Source of the DNA: Deltaproteobacteria bacterium
GTDB taxonomy: Bacteria > Desulfobacterota > Binatia > Binatales > Binataceae
Assembly: GCA_021831785.1 (NCBI GenBank)
Contig: JAKBMB010000033.1
Location: forward strand, 47,138-111,137
Reading direction: 5' to 3'
Length of the DNA stretch: 64,000 nucleotides
The translations under genes and the position numbers were made by a program. Shown here piece by piece: positions 25,942-34,559 of this stretch. Position 1 is the first letter of the stretch; every line of letters starts with the position of its first letter. Under the pieces are notes generated by a model. The model was not told where the DNA came from and did not search any database. It worked only from the letters and a program-made list of their open reading frames with translations.

Positions 25942-27228
25942 ATGAGCCGCGGGGAAAAAGAAATCGAGATCACGCCGATTACGTACCCGCTTGACGCCAC
26001 AATCAGGGTTCCCGGCTCCAAAAGCATCACTAATCGGGTGTTGCTGATTGCCGCGATGGCGGCGGGGCGCTCAACCCTTGAGGGAGTGCTGCTCGCCGAC
26101 GACACGCGCTACATGATCGAAGCGCTGCGCGCTCTGGGCTTCGCCCTCGAGGTTCGCGAGCAGGAGTTGGCGATCGCCATTGAGGGGCGCGGCGGTGAGG
26201 TGCCGGCTGCCGCCGCCGACTTGTTCGTCGGCGGGGCGGGCACCGCGATGCGCTTTTTGACCGGGTTTTTGACGCTGGCGCGGGGTAAGTTCCGCATCGA
26301 TGGCAACCGACGGATGCGCCAGCGGCCGATCGGCGCGATGATCGACGCCTTGGCCAGCCTCGGCATACGCGCCGTCAGCGAATACAGCAACGGCTGCCCG
26401 CCGCTGATAATCGAGCCAATCGGCCGCGACTTTCGCGGCGGCGCCTGCCGGCTCGACGCCAGGCAATCCTCGCAGTTCGCCTCGGGACTACTGCTGCCCG
26501 CGCCGCTTTGGGCCGACGGGCTCGAATTAACGATGCTTGGCGCGGTGGCATGGCCATTCGTCGACATGACGCTAAGGCTGATGCGGCGCTGGGGCGCGCG
26601 GGCGCAAGGCGCGGGCGATGTGATACGCGTGCCCGGCGGCCAGCGCTACACGGCGGGCCAGTTCGCGGTCGAGCCGGACGCCTCAAGCCTAAGCTACTTC
26701 GCCGCGGCCGCCGCTTTATGCGCGGGCAAGGTGAGGCTGCCCGGGGTTGCGCGGGACTCAGTACAGGGCGACCTCGCGTTTCTCGAAGTGCTGGAGAGGA
26801 TGGGCGCCGTGGTCCTCCGCGAAGAAGAGGGAGTCGAAGTCCGCGGCTCCGGCTGTTTGAGCGGCGTCGATATGGACATGAGCGCGATGCCGGACATGGT
26901 GCCGACGCTCGCCGTAATGGCGCCGTTTGCGAGCTCGCCGACCCTAATCCGCAACGTCGGATTTATCCGCCATCACGAGAGCGACCGGCTCCAAGCGCTT
27001 GCCCGCGAGCTTACGCGTTTGGGCGTGCAGGTGAAGGAACTCGACGACGGGCTCTACATCCTTCCCTCAAAGCTGCGCCCCGCCACGGTCGAGACCTACG
27101 ATGATCACCGAATCGCGATGAGTTTCGCCGTGGCCGGACTTAAGCTCGGCGGGCTCAAGATAAAGAATCCCGATTGCGTCGCGAAAACCTACCCGGCTTT
27201 CTTCAGCGACCTCGCCTCGCTCGCTTGA
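25942..27228 (+). CDS. aroA: 3-phosphoshikimate 1-carboxyvinyltransferase (EPSP synthase)
   Basis: 428 residues from the ATG at 25942; the frame is open to 25834, but the added residues are not family-like. Motifs: VPGSKSITNRVLLIAAMAAG (PEP/S3P-binding Lys and Ser), GGAGTAMRFLTGF, IDGNRRMRQRPIG, DARQSSQFASGLLLPAP, EPDASSLSYFAAAAAL, and the active-site end HHESDRLQALARELTRLG with TYDDHRIAMSFAVAGL. It makes EPSP in the shikimate pathway. The sequence AGTAMRFLTG is of the glyphosate-tolerance-variable region, but class cannot be judged by eye. It stands alone as a single gene. Confidence 0.95.
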   Translation: MSRGEKEIEITPITYPLDATIRVPGSKSITNRVLLIAAMAAGRSTLEGVLLADDTRYMIEALRALGFALEVREQELAIAIEGRGGEVPAAAADLFVGGAGTAMRFLTGFLTLARGKFRIDGNRRMRQRPIGAMIDALASLGIRAVSEYSNGCPPLIIEPIGRDFRGGACRLDARQSSQFASGLLLPAPLWADGLELTMLGAVAWPFVDMTLRLMRRWGARAQGAGDVIRVPGGQRYTAGQFAVEPDASSLSYFAAAAALCAGKVRLPGVARDSVQGDLAFLEVLERMGAVVLREEEGVEVRGSGCLSGVDMDMSAMPDMVPTLAVMAPFASSPTLIRNVGFIRHHESDRLQALARELTRLGVQVKELDDGLYILPSKLRPATVETYDDHRIAMSFAVAGLKLGGLKIKNPDCVAKTYPAFFSDLASLA

Positions 27229-27399
27229 CGAATTACACGCTCGCCTGTGACCCCGGCGGCTTGTTCCTGGGCACAAGTCCGCGGCAAGCGCTTACTCAAG
27301 CGCCAAGCTTATTTTAAGGATGACGAGAATGCACCCTAACTCTAACTACCGCGCCGCTGCCCGCCTATTGCCCGGCCCGCCGCGCTCCGATTGAGCCTG

Positions 27400-27786
27400 C
27401 TAGGATTTCTGCTCGATTAGCTCGATTTTGTAACCGTTGGGGTCTTCGATAAAGGCGATCACCGTTTGTCCGAACTTCATTGGTCCAGGCTCGCGAACGA
27501 CCTTCACTCCCTTGCTCTTAAGTTCCTGACATGTGCGATAGATATCGTCCACGCCGAGGGCGATATGGCCGAAGGCGTCGCCATGGTTGTAGCTCGATCT
27601 GTCCCAGTTATGGGTCAGCTCGATGACGGTGGAGTCCTTCTCGTCGCCGTAGCCGACAAAGGCGAGCGTGAATTTGCCCTCCGGAAAATCTTTTTGGCGC
27701 AAAACCTTCATCCCCAGCGCACTGCGGTAAAAGGCAAGCGATTCCTCCAGATTATTGACACGAATCATGGCGTGTAACATTCGCAC
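27400..27786 (-). CDS. gloA: Lactoylglutathione lyase (glyoxalase I)
   Basis: 128 residues from a GTG with GGAGG eight bases upstream; VRMLHAMIRVNNLEESLAFY is the canonical start. The four metal ligands are present: His in MLHAMIRV, Glu in TVIELTHNW, His in FGHIALGVDD and Glu in YKIELIEQ. LGMKVLRQKDFPEGKFTLAF also fits bacterial GloA. The short form without the extra loops suggests a Ni-type enzyme. It detoxifies methylglyoxal as its glutathione hemithioacetal. The cytochrome c gene on the same strand lies 51 bases upstream. Confidence 0.94.
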   Translation of the reverse strand: MRMLHAMIRVNNLEESLAFYRSALGMKVLRQKDFPEGKFTLAFVGYGDEKDSTVIELTHNWDRSSYNHGDAFGHIALGVDDIYRTCQELKSKGVKVVREPGPMKFGQTVIAFIEDPNGYKIELIEQKS

Positions 27787-27837
27787 GTCAGTTTCCTCCG
27801 TTGACAGCTCTTTGCTTGGTGATCACGACAATCGACC

Positions 27838-28230
27838 TTACAACGGACCTTGCGCGCAAAAGGTCCGAAGAAACGCGATAATTTCCCGGATTTCCCGGTC
27901 GCTGACCGAGGGAGCTACGGCAGGCATATCTCTCATTCCCGCCCAGCGCCCACCATTTCTTATTATGCCGAAAAGCGTCGCGTCCGACATCATTTTCATC
28001 CACGAGCAATCGGTAAAGCTATGCGCTTTGACGCCGAATTGCGGCGACGGCGTGTCGGTTCCGGCCGCGCCGTGGCATCGAGCGCAAAACGCCGTGTAAT
28101 TTTGGCCACCTCGCCGGAGGTCCTGCGCGCAGGCCCGATCGGCGCCAGCCACGAACGCCAAAAACATGGCGGCCAGCGCCAGGCAGCGAGCTAGCAAGCC
28201 TAGAATTGCCGAGCCGTGCTTTAAGCGCAC
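27838..28230 (-). CDS. Exported mono-haem c-type cytochrome
   Basis: 130 residues from GTG 28230 (AAGGA just upstream); a TTG at 28251 is an alternative. A Sec signal (LARCLALAAMFLAFVAGADRACA) precedes one haem-binding CARCH motif, and the distal methionine is likely in WAGMRDMPA. FLRTFCAQ lies at the C-terminus. This is a class I periplasmic cytochrome of the cytochrome c_oxidase-associated/cbb3-III type fold. The redox partner is unknown. gloA follows on the same strand. Confidence 0.85.
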   Translation of the reverse strand: MRLKHGSAILGLLARCLALAAMFLAFVAGADRACAQDLRRGGQNYTAFCARCHGAAGTDTPSPQFGVKAHSFTDCSWMKMMSDATLFGIIRNGGRWAGMRDMPAVAPSVSDREIREIIAFLRTFCAQGPL

Positions 28231-28800
28231 AATCCTTGTGATGTAAAGCAACTTTATGCGCCCACGTTTGGCCGCCTCCGAGCACTAACCGATTGCTCCG
28301 CGCGCTGCATTCGGCGAGTTCACCAGAGCCCAACCGGCCATGGCACACTAGAATGCTTGCCATCGATTCGAGGCACGCCCCACTTACTTTGCAGCACGCT
28401 TTGGAACCCCCGCAAGCGCAGGCAGACCACGCCGCCGTCGCTTTGCGCGAAAAGGCGGCCGTTCCACCGCGACTTTAGCATCCGCGGCACATCCTTTTGC
28501 ACCTCATCGCTGAACGGCTGACCGCTCCTAACGGGCAAAGCGCCTAACCGGACCGTGAGACAAAAGCCTCAAGCCTGTCATGTCTCTGGCCTGATGCGCA
28601 CCGACGCTGCGCAATGCCGCAACCGGTTGCAATTCCGCGAAGCGCCACACCGGTCCGAGCAGCTCGATCGGCAGGGTCGCGCAACCGCGGACACCGAAGA
28701 AAGCGGCGACAATAAGGGCAGCCGGCTCGCCAAGTACGGCGCATCCTGTGTCTTGGGGCGAAAAAGCCCGGACTGAACGCAGCATATCGCGCCGCCAGGC
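28231..28800. other. Region without a recognisable gene
   Basis: Frames on the minus strand at 28320-28538 and 28528-28785 are open, and the second has a mildly hydrophobic part, but neither matches a family I know and they lack good ribosome binding sites. No repeats or RNA genes were seen. Decayed coding sequence is possible. Confidence 0.4.
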
Positions 28801-29679
28801 TCAGGAGAGAAGACCGCGGATTGCGCGGACTACTTCGTCAGGAGCCTCGCGCGGAATGAAATGGCCGCACTCAATCAGCCGCCGCTCGTAGCGCGCGGTG
28901 AAAAAATGCTCCTTGCCGGCGCTGGTCTCGGGCATCGTCGCACCGTCCTCGGTTCCGTGCAGCACGATCGTCGGCACGGTTATCATCGGCGGCGAGGCGA
29001 GTTGGCGCTCGAGCCCGTCGTAGCGCGGGTCGCCCGCGGCGAAGCCCCAGCGATGCCGGTACGAATGGAGCGTGATCGCTACCCAATCCGGGTTGTCCCA
29101 GGAACTAGCGGCCTGCTCAAGCTCGGCGGCGCTGAAGCGCCATCGCGGCGCCCACGCGCGCCAGAGAAACTCCGCCAGGCCACGCCGATCCGACGAAAGC
29201 GCTGCCGCGCCGCGCGCGGTGGCGAAAAACCAATGGTACCAGTAGTTCTTGGCCTGCGCGTAGGAGATGCTCTGGGCCGGGTCGTTGGTGCCGTAGCCAA
29301 CCGAGAGCGCAAGCAGCGCGCGCACGCGCGCGGGATGAAGCGCGGCGAAGATATAACATGCCCGCGCTCCCCAGTCGTGCCCCAAAAGCGTCACCGGGCC
29401 GAGCCCCAGCGCGGAGATGAACTTATCGAGGTCATCGGCGAGAGCGCTGAGTTGGCCGCTACGCATCGCGGCGGTCGTCTTAAACCGCGTCGGACCGAAG
29501 CCGCGCAGATACGGCGCGAGAATCCGCAGACCCGCGCCCTTAAGCCGCGCGGCCACCCCGCTAAAAGCGGTGACATCGTCGGGCCATCCGTGGACCATCA
29601 CCAGCGGGGCACCGCTTGTCTCACCCATCTCCAGATATGCGATCGAGAGCTCCGGCGTCTCGAGTTGCTTCAACTCCAT
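28801..29679 (-). CDS. Alpha/beta hydrolase (epoxide hydrolase / haloalkane dehalogenase type)
   Basis: 292 residues; the ATG follows GGAGGCAATAG. Oxyanion motif HGWPDD near residue 30, nucleophile elbow LLGHDWGARACY with Asp instead of Ser (about residue 99), cap-domain region SYAQAKNYWYHWFF, catalytic acid in LHGTEDGAT and His in IECGHFIPREAP. An Asp nucleophile points to epoxide hydrolase, haloacetate or haloalkane dehalogenase chemistry rather than ester hydrolysis; the substrate is not readable. Cytosolic, no signal peptide. Stands alone. Confidence 0.9.
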   Translation of the reverse strand: MELKQLETPELSIAYLEMGETSGAPLVMVHGWPDDVTAFSGVAARLKGAGLRILAPYLRGFGPTRFKTTAAMRSGQLSALADDLDKFISALGLGPVTLLGHDWGARACYIFAALHPARVRALLALSVGYGTNDPAQSISYAQAKNYWYHWFFATARGAAALSSDRRGLAEFLWRAWAPRWRFSAAELEQAASSWDNPDWVAITLHSYRHRWGFAAGDPRYDGLERQLASPPMITVPTIVLHGTEDGATMPETSAGKEHFFTARYERRLIECGHFIPREAPDEVVRAIRGLLS

Positions 29680-29997
29680 CTATTGCCTCCGACGCGGCGC
29701 CCACCATAAAGCCCGCCGCTATATGTTTTAGCTTGCGCGCCGCACACATCGATTTCTACCAAAAACCCGAGTGAGAGAAGAACCGCCGGGCGCGTGTCTG
29801 CCCGCATGTCACGCTAGTGTTGGCGCCCTCAGCGCGGACATGCGGAGTTGAAGTCTGGTACTCTACGCAGGCTTGCGTGCTCGCAATCCGAACGGCTTCG
29901 CGCCTATTGACAAGCTTTAACATCAGCGGTTAGATGACAATTGTGGTTTCGCGCTAGTGCGAGCCGCGTTCGCCGGAAAGGGAGGCCTACGCCTACG
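29680..29997. other. Divergent intergenic region
   Basis: This lies between the minus-strand hydrolase and the plus-strand SCP2 gene. No protein-like frame, repeat or RNA was recognised. Promoters for both genes must lie here; no clear -35/-10 pair stands out. GGGAGG at about 29978-29983 is the best ribosome binding site for the SCP2 gene, at a rather long spacing. Confidence 0.4.
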
Positions 29998-30321
29998 ATG
30001 CCAGCTACATGCCGAGAGGCTTTCGAGCAGATGCCAAGCGCCTTCAATAAGGAAGCGGCAAAGGGCCTCAACGCAATCTACCAGTTTAACCTTTCGGGCG
30101 ATGGTGGGGGGCAATGGAACGTCCTGATCAAAGACGAGCAGTGTGAGGTCAAGGAGGGGGCTCATCCGTCACCCAACATCACGATTTCGATGGCAGCCGG
30201 CGACTATCTCGACATGGTAAACGGGAAGCTCAACGGCCAGGTTGCTTTCATGACGGGCAGGCTCAAGATTGCCGGAGACATCGGGCTGGCTCTAAAGCTT
30301 CAGGGCTTGTTTAAGCAATAG
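29998..30321 (+). CDS. SCP2 sterol-binding domain protein
   Basis: 107 residues from the ATG at 29998. The whole protein is one SCP2 domain: CREAFEQMPSAFNKEAAKGL, AIYQFNLSGDGGGQW, SPNITISMAAGDYLDMVNGK, and the end GQVAFMTGRLKIAGDIGLAL, the standard hydrophobic tunnel motif. Such single-domain proteins bind acyl-CoA or other lipids and often sit near CoA-metabolism genes. None is adjacent here. Cytosolic. Confidence 0.88.
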   Translation: MPATCREAFEQMPSAFNKEAAKGLNAIYQFNLSGDGGGQWNVLIKDEQCEVKEGAHPSPNITISMAAGDYLDMVNGKLNGQVAFMTGRLKIAGDIGLALKLQGLFKQ

Positions 30322-30638
30322 ACTGCCTGCTGTCGGCGACGCTTTGCTTTGTGCAGCCACCCACTTGCCGCGCGCCGACTTCAGAGCCGTGGCCTGGGCC
30401 GAGGGCGCAGTGAAGCGATGAGGCCGAGGCTGCCGCTGACAACGGGCCGCTTCCGTATGGTAGCGCCGGCGGGTTTGCGGGGCCACACGGTAAGAAGCGC
30501 TCTTTTGCCGCGCAAAGGCCGGATTCTTCTACCTGGCTTCGTTCAGTCAAGTAAAGTCCTTCGATAAGCAAATCCCGATGCGACCCGGCCTGGTTGACCG
30601 GGCAGCCCGTGATCCAACGAGCAGGAGAGGAAACCCCA
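30322..30638. other. Intergenic stretch without features
   Basis: No credible frame, repeat or RNA gene. The only useful signal is AGGAGAGGAA just before the next gene's ATG at 30639. Confidence 0.4.
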
Positions 30639-30914
30639 ATGACTCGCCAGGAGATTAGCGACGACACCCCAGCCGACAAAGCCCCCCATAACGAAGGAAC
30701 CGATCCGCTGGAGGGCGAACTAGCCTCGAAGCTCTTCCGTGAGCTCAGCGATTGGCGGCGTCAACGCGACGCCAACGAACGGCGCGCCGCCGATTCGGGG
30801 GCGAAGGTTAAGGCGCACGCCCAGCCGGCGCGAACGATTAAGGTCCGTGGGCACGAGACCTTGGTGATACGCAAGCCTAAACTCGGCCCCAAGGCTCGCC
30901 GGCAAGAAAATTGA
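30639..30914 (+). CDS. Small highly charged hypothetical protein
   Basis: 91 residues; the ATG has the strong site AGGAGAGGAA 8-12 bases upstream, which decides this start. The acidic N-terminal half (TPADKAPHNEGTDPLEGELA) is followed by a helical basic stretch (LFRELSDWRRQRDANERRAA) and a lysine/arginine-rich end (IRKPKLGPKARRQEN). It could bind nucleic acid, but no family is recognised. Good ribosome binding site and ordered composition make it likely to be a real gene. Confidence 0.55.
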   Translation: MTRQEISDDTPADKAPHNEGTDPLEGELASKLFRELSDWRRQRDANERRAADSGAKVKAHAQPARTIKVRGHETLVIRKPKLGPKARRQEN

Positions 30915-31196
30915 AAACCGCATCACCCCCGGGCTGCCTGGATACCGGTAGCTTAACTGGAAGCAGCATGCCGTGCGAGGCTTTGTCCGCCGAATGGGCG
31001 GCGGCGAGCTTGCGCCGGTCCGTGCATTTCCTTTGCGCAGGGGGCAACTGTTGCAGTTCGGCAATGGCGGCCTGACCGAGGAGTTGCTCTACGACAATCC
31101 ACGCACCGTGGTGCTCCAGCGCGCTCGCGAAGGGCAGCGCATCCAATGGCAGCCGCACGGTTGAAACCCAATAACCCCCTGTATTTATCGGATTTT

Positions 31197-31271
<75 letters not shown>

Positions 31272-31599
31272 GGCGAGCTGAGTTCAAACAGCTATTACGC
31301 AAGCTCCCGTCTGTCAACATTAATCCAAAGTCCGCGCCGGCGCCGGGCGCAATCCGGTCCGGGTCGAAATTGCGATGAGCTCACATAGGAAGCAGGCCGC
31401 GCCGGGCGACCTGTAACAGTGCCGCGACGCGGGCGTCCGCGAAATCGTCATCGTTAGCCCGCGGCCAGACGCCCAATCCAAGCCCACAGCCTGCATTAAG
31501 AACATCGCGCGCAAGCGCGTAAAGCCCGCTTCGAAGCTTCAATCTTCTGGGCAAGCCGCGCGGCTGATGCGCGGCGCAAGTCGAGTCAGACCGATGCGC

Positions 31600-32871
31600 T
31601 CAGCGGAAGGTCACGGTGGCGTCGCTCGGCGGATAATCATTGCGAAACTCTCGCACAGGTCCGCTCTTCTTGATCATCACGCGGTCGTGTTCGCCGTAGA
31701 TAAGCTCGCCCGGCGGACTTGCGGCGAAGCGTTCGAACACATATGGAACGCCGTTGCCAAAGATAAATGACGCGCGGTCGGCGATATGTAGATGCAGATG
31801 CGGCTCGGTCGAGCTGCCGCTGTTACCGACGCGGCCCAGGATTTGTCCGCTGCCGACCAGATCGTTGACCCGGGCCCCAACCGACCCAGGGATCATATGC
31901 GCATACAGTACGTAGCGTCCGCCGCCTATGTCGACGACAAGGTGATTGCCGGCGGCCGTATCGTAACTAAGATCAACGACATACTTGCCGGAGTGCGGGA
32001 CATTCTCGGGAATGCCGTCGGTAGCTTCCACGACCCTGCCGGGCGCCACGCTGTAGATGGGCTTTCCGTAGCAGAAGTAACTGCGATTCTGGTTCTCGGG
32101 CCCTCGCCATGTCTTTCCTGCGCCGCCGATCATGCGATACTGCATCCAATCGATTGCGTACCTCTGAGCTAGCCACGGCCGGCCGTTGCTAAGCATGATC
32201 GAGCGGCGATGGTAAGCGTCTGGACCATTGTTCGAGGTTCCGGCCGCAAGCCAGTCCGAACCTCGCAGCGGCGTGCCTATGAGGATCGGAGCCCGAGCGT
32301 TCACGCCCAGCGGCTCGGCGCTCAGAACGTGGCGGCTTCGGTCGGGCGCGATGATATGAAGCGTATGCCGGAGCGATTGCGGGATTTGCGCGCCGGTCTG
32401 GAAATCGAGCCTCATGTAGACGGCCGCCGTCCGTCCGGCGTCGATCCCGGCGTCGCCCGGCTGGTTAATTCGGCTCGCCGCCGCGCTCTCAGGCGGAGCG
32501 CTGGGAGCGCCGAGAATTCGCATGAGCCCGCCGAGCGAGGCTCCGGCGAAAACGAACTGCGTCGCCCCCGCCTGGACGTCGATTGACTCGACGACGTAGG
32601 GGGCGCCGGCGTAGTTGGTAATGAGCATCTCGTACAGCAAATGCGGCCTGCGGTCTTGAATGAATGGGCTCGGCGGGTCAAGAAACGCAACGCTTATCTG
32701 CGGAGGTTTCGGATCCGGCGCCTGCGCCGAAGCGCAGGCTGCCGGTATCGCGAGGCAGCACCAGAGCACCCGCAAAAGCCGCTTTAGCCAACGCAGATTC
32801 GTCGAGTCGGCGCATCCCGCGTCGACGAGCAACGCGCGCACTGAAAGGCGCAGCGAATCGCGCTCAGGCAT
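31600..32871 (-). CDS. Exported M23-family metallopeptidase
   Basis: 423 residues; the ATG is preceded by GGAGGAAGG. An N-terminal signal (LLRVLWCCLAIPAACASAQA) leads to a beta-rich domain of about 150 residues without a clear family. The LytM/M23 domain follows: YAIDWMQY, KPIYSVAPGRVVEATDGIPE, NHLVVDIGGGRYVLYAHM, VGSGQILGRVGNSGSS and the catalytic HLHLHI. The first zinc-ligand His of the HxxxD motif appears replaced in this eye reading (AIDWMQY), so hydrolytic activity is uncertain. It acts in the periplasm on peptidoglycan or as a regulator of wall hydrolases. Confidence 0.85.
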   Translation of the reverse strand: MPERDSLRLSVRALLVDAGCADSTNLRWLKRLLRVLWCCLAIPAACASAQAPDPKPPQISVAFLDPPSPFIQDRRPHLLYEMLITNYAGAPYVVESIDVQAGATQFVFAGASLGGLMRILGAPSAPPESAAASRINQPGDAGIDAGRTAAVYMRLDFQTGAQIPQSLRHTLHIIAPDRSRHVLSAEPLGVNARAPILIGTPLRGSDWLAAGTSNNGPDAYHRRSIMLSNGRPWLAQRYAIDWMQYRMIGGAGKTWRGPENQNRSYFCYGKPIYSVAPGRVVEATDGIPENVPHSGKYVVDLSYDTAAGNHLVVDIGGGRYVLYAHMIPGSVGARVNDLVGSGQILGRVGNSGSSTEPHLHLHIADRASFIFGNGVPYVFERFAASPPGELIYGEHDRVMIKKSGPVREFRNDYPPSDATVTFR

Positions 32872-32973
32872 AATTGCCTTCCTCCACCGGGGGCTTTGTG
32901 AGTCCGGGTCCCGTGCTACGCCGCTAAAACTCGCTCATCGGTTGCTACTCGCTAAGCGCTGGCGCTCCCGCAC

Positions 32974-33303
32974 TCAGGCTGCGCACGGAGTCCGGTAAAC
33001 TGGAATTTTTTCAAGCTGGCCGCCCAGTTTCCGTTCGACGTGCCGGAGGTCATAGGCCTGCTGCATCCGCAGCCAAAGTCCGGGACCGTTGCCGCAGAAC
33101 CCTCCTAACCGCGCCGCCATCTCCGGGGTGATCGATGCCTTCTCGGCCACGATCCGATGAAGCGTTTGGCGCGTCACGCCCAGCCGGCAGGCCGCCTCGC
33201 TTACCGAAAGACCGAGCGCCGGGAGCACGTCCTCGCGCAGGATAGCGCCCGGATGCGCCGGTGGCCGCGTCGTCCTGCCCCCGACTTTCTGCTTATGGTT
33301 CAT
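32974..33303 (-). CDS. higA: HigA-type antitoxin (XRE helix-turn-helix)
   Basis: 109 residues from the ATG at 33303. RPPAHPGAILREDVLPALGL is the hallmark opening, then the helix-turn-helix SVSEAACRLGVTRQTLHRIV and ITPEMAARLGGFCGNGPGLW, ending MQQAYDLRHVERKL. HigA neutralises the ribosome-dependent RNase HigB and represses its own operon. A complete higB would be expected just upstream on the minus strand, but only a short C-terminal-like stump is found (33314-33382). This is probably an orphan antitoxin or regulator. Confidence 0.9.
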   Translation of the reverse strand: MNHKQKVGGRTTRPPAHPGAILREDVLPALGLSVSEAACRLGVTRQTLHRIVAEKASITPEMAARLGGFCGNGPGLWLRMQQAYDLRHVERKLGGQLEKIPVYRTPCAA

Positions 33304-33313
33304 GTTTCGTTCC

Positions 33314-33382
33314 TCAATGGTACTGTTCCAGGTCAACGTGCCACGCGTCGCCATCGCGCTGCGGTACGCGCTGCGGTAGATG
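33314..33382 (-). pseudogene. Possible C-terminal stump of a higB toxin gene
   Basis: Upstream of higA on the same strand, a frame ends QRDGDAWHVDLEQYH with TGA at 33314-33316, 10 bases before the higA start. HigB proteins end with a similar DGDAxxVEIVDYH sequence. Codons further upstream do not match HigB, and a 12-base direct repeat (TACCGCAGCGCG twice) lies at the junction. The similarity covers only about 13 residues, so this is tentative. The remaining 33383-33681 has no gene. Confidence 0.35.
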
Positions 33383-33681
33383 ATGCCGCCGTACCCGGAT
33401 TGCTACATTAAAGTGGCGATCTTCGGGCTTGCGAGATAATCCAGTGGATTGCCGGTCCTTCTCAGAGGTGTCGCAAGTTCGTCGCTCAAGTCCCCGAGGA
33501 TCTGGCGCAGCTCAAATTCGTCTCCCAGCGATTCTTCCTCCAGCTTTCCAGGGGCAGAGGGCTTCATCGGTTGCCGCAAGAAGGGGGTTTTGAAGGGAGG
33601 AAGTAAACGGGCAGCAGCGTAATCCGTGACGGCACACGAGGCCCCTGGGGCACGAGCTTCCAGGCGACAGCGCCGCAGCGG

Positions 33682-34158
33682 CTAAGGGGCTTGGGCAGCG
33701 AAGCGCTCGCCCCAGACGTGGACGCGATGGGGTTCGATGCGGACCATCGGGTTTCGCTCCGGGCTCAGCGCCATAGCGCGATACTGCGTGTACTTGTCGC
33801 GCAGGCGGCGCATCGCGAGCATATATTCCTGCGGGTCTTGGACCACGCCCGCGCGCCCGTGGACCAGAACGTACGCCAGATGGGTCCAGTCTTCCTCGTA
33901 GTGGTCGACCACCAGGGCGACTGCGGGATTTTCCGCAATATTGCGCATCCGCTTCAGACTCAGGCCACGCCCGCGCTTGGGCTTCTCATCGATCGCGAAA
34001 TAAAAGCGCAGGCCGTCAAAGCAAAAACAAACCGGTACGCTATGGGGCACCGCCTCGCAGCTCGCGGTCGCCAGGCGCCCTATGCGCGCAAAAAAGAGGA
34101 AGTCGCGCACGCGGCTATCCAGCAGTGCGGCCAGCGGTTCTTCAGCGGTCTCAACCAT
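33682..34158 (-). CDS. PPOX-class flavin/F420-dependent protein
   Basis: 158 residues with GGAGC before the ATG. Split-barrel fold markers: FFARIGRLATASCEAVPHSV, FCFDGLRFYFAIDEKPKR, RNIAENPAVALVVDHYEEDW and VHGRAGVV. This closely follows the Rv0121-like subfamily of the pyridoxamine-phosphate-oxidase fold, often annotated F420-dependent. Whether this cell makes F420 cannot be judged here; FMN or haem binding are alternatives. A TATAAT on the minus strand (34296-34301) may be its -10 element. Confidence 0.85.
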   Translation of the reverse strand: MVETAEEPLAALLDSRVRDFLFFARIGRLATASCEAVPHSVPVCFCFDGLRFYFAIDEKPKRGRGLSLKRMRNIAENPAVALVVDHYEEDWTHLAYVLVHGRAGVVQDPQEYMLAMRRLRDKYTQYRAMALSPERNPMVRIEPHRVHVWGERFAAQAP

Positions 34159-34559
34159 CGTGGCTGCTCCGTTCCTCGCTGCGCTGCGGCGAGCGCCTAG
34201 CTCGCATCAGCGCGATCTGAATCGCTCACCTGTGCGCCGTCGCCGCGCGTTCTCAGGTTTTTCGACCTCCTAACGGTCACGACAACACGATCGCCATTAT
34301 AGAACTTGACGCCGCAAAAAGAGATACTGTCTTGGCCGCGCATATCGGAAGCCGGCATAGGCCAGGCCGCTCGATGTCGACTCGCCGAGCGACGGCGGCA
34401 AGCCGCAGTTAGGGGGTCTGACCGCTAAGCTCCGTCGCCGGTGCTCGGCGCCGACCGCACCGCCGCCGGCTAGGAGCGCCCACGGGCCGGACGTGTTGTG
34501 CCCCGGTCGCGCTGCAACCGCGGCGCGCGGATCCGATCGCAGGCGCGGACAGCACGCAA
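34159..34559. other. Divergent intergenic region
   Basis: This lies between the PPOX gene (minus) and the glycosyltransferase (plus). It contains TATAAT read on the minus strand at 34296-34301, a possible promoter of the PPOX gene with a leader of about 130 bases. No coding frame, RNA or repeat was recognised. Confidence 0.4.
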
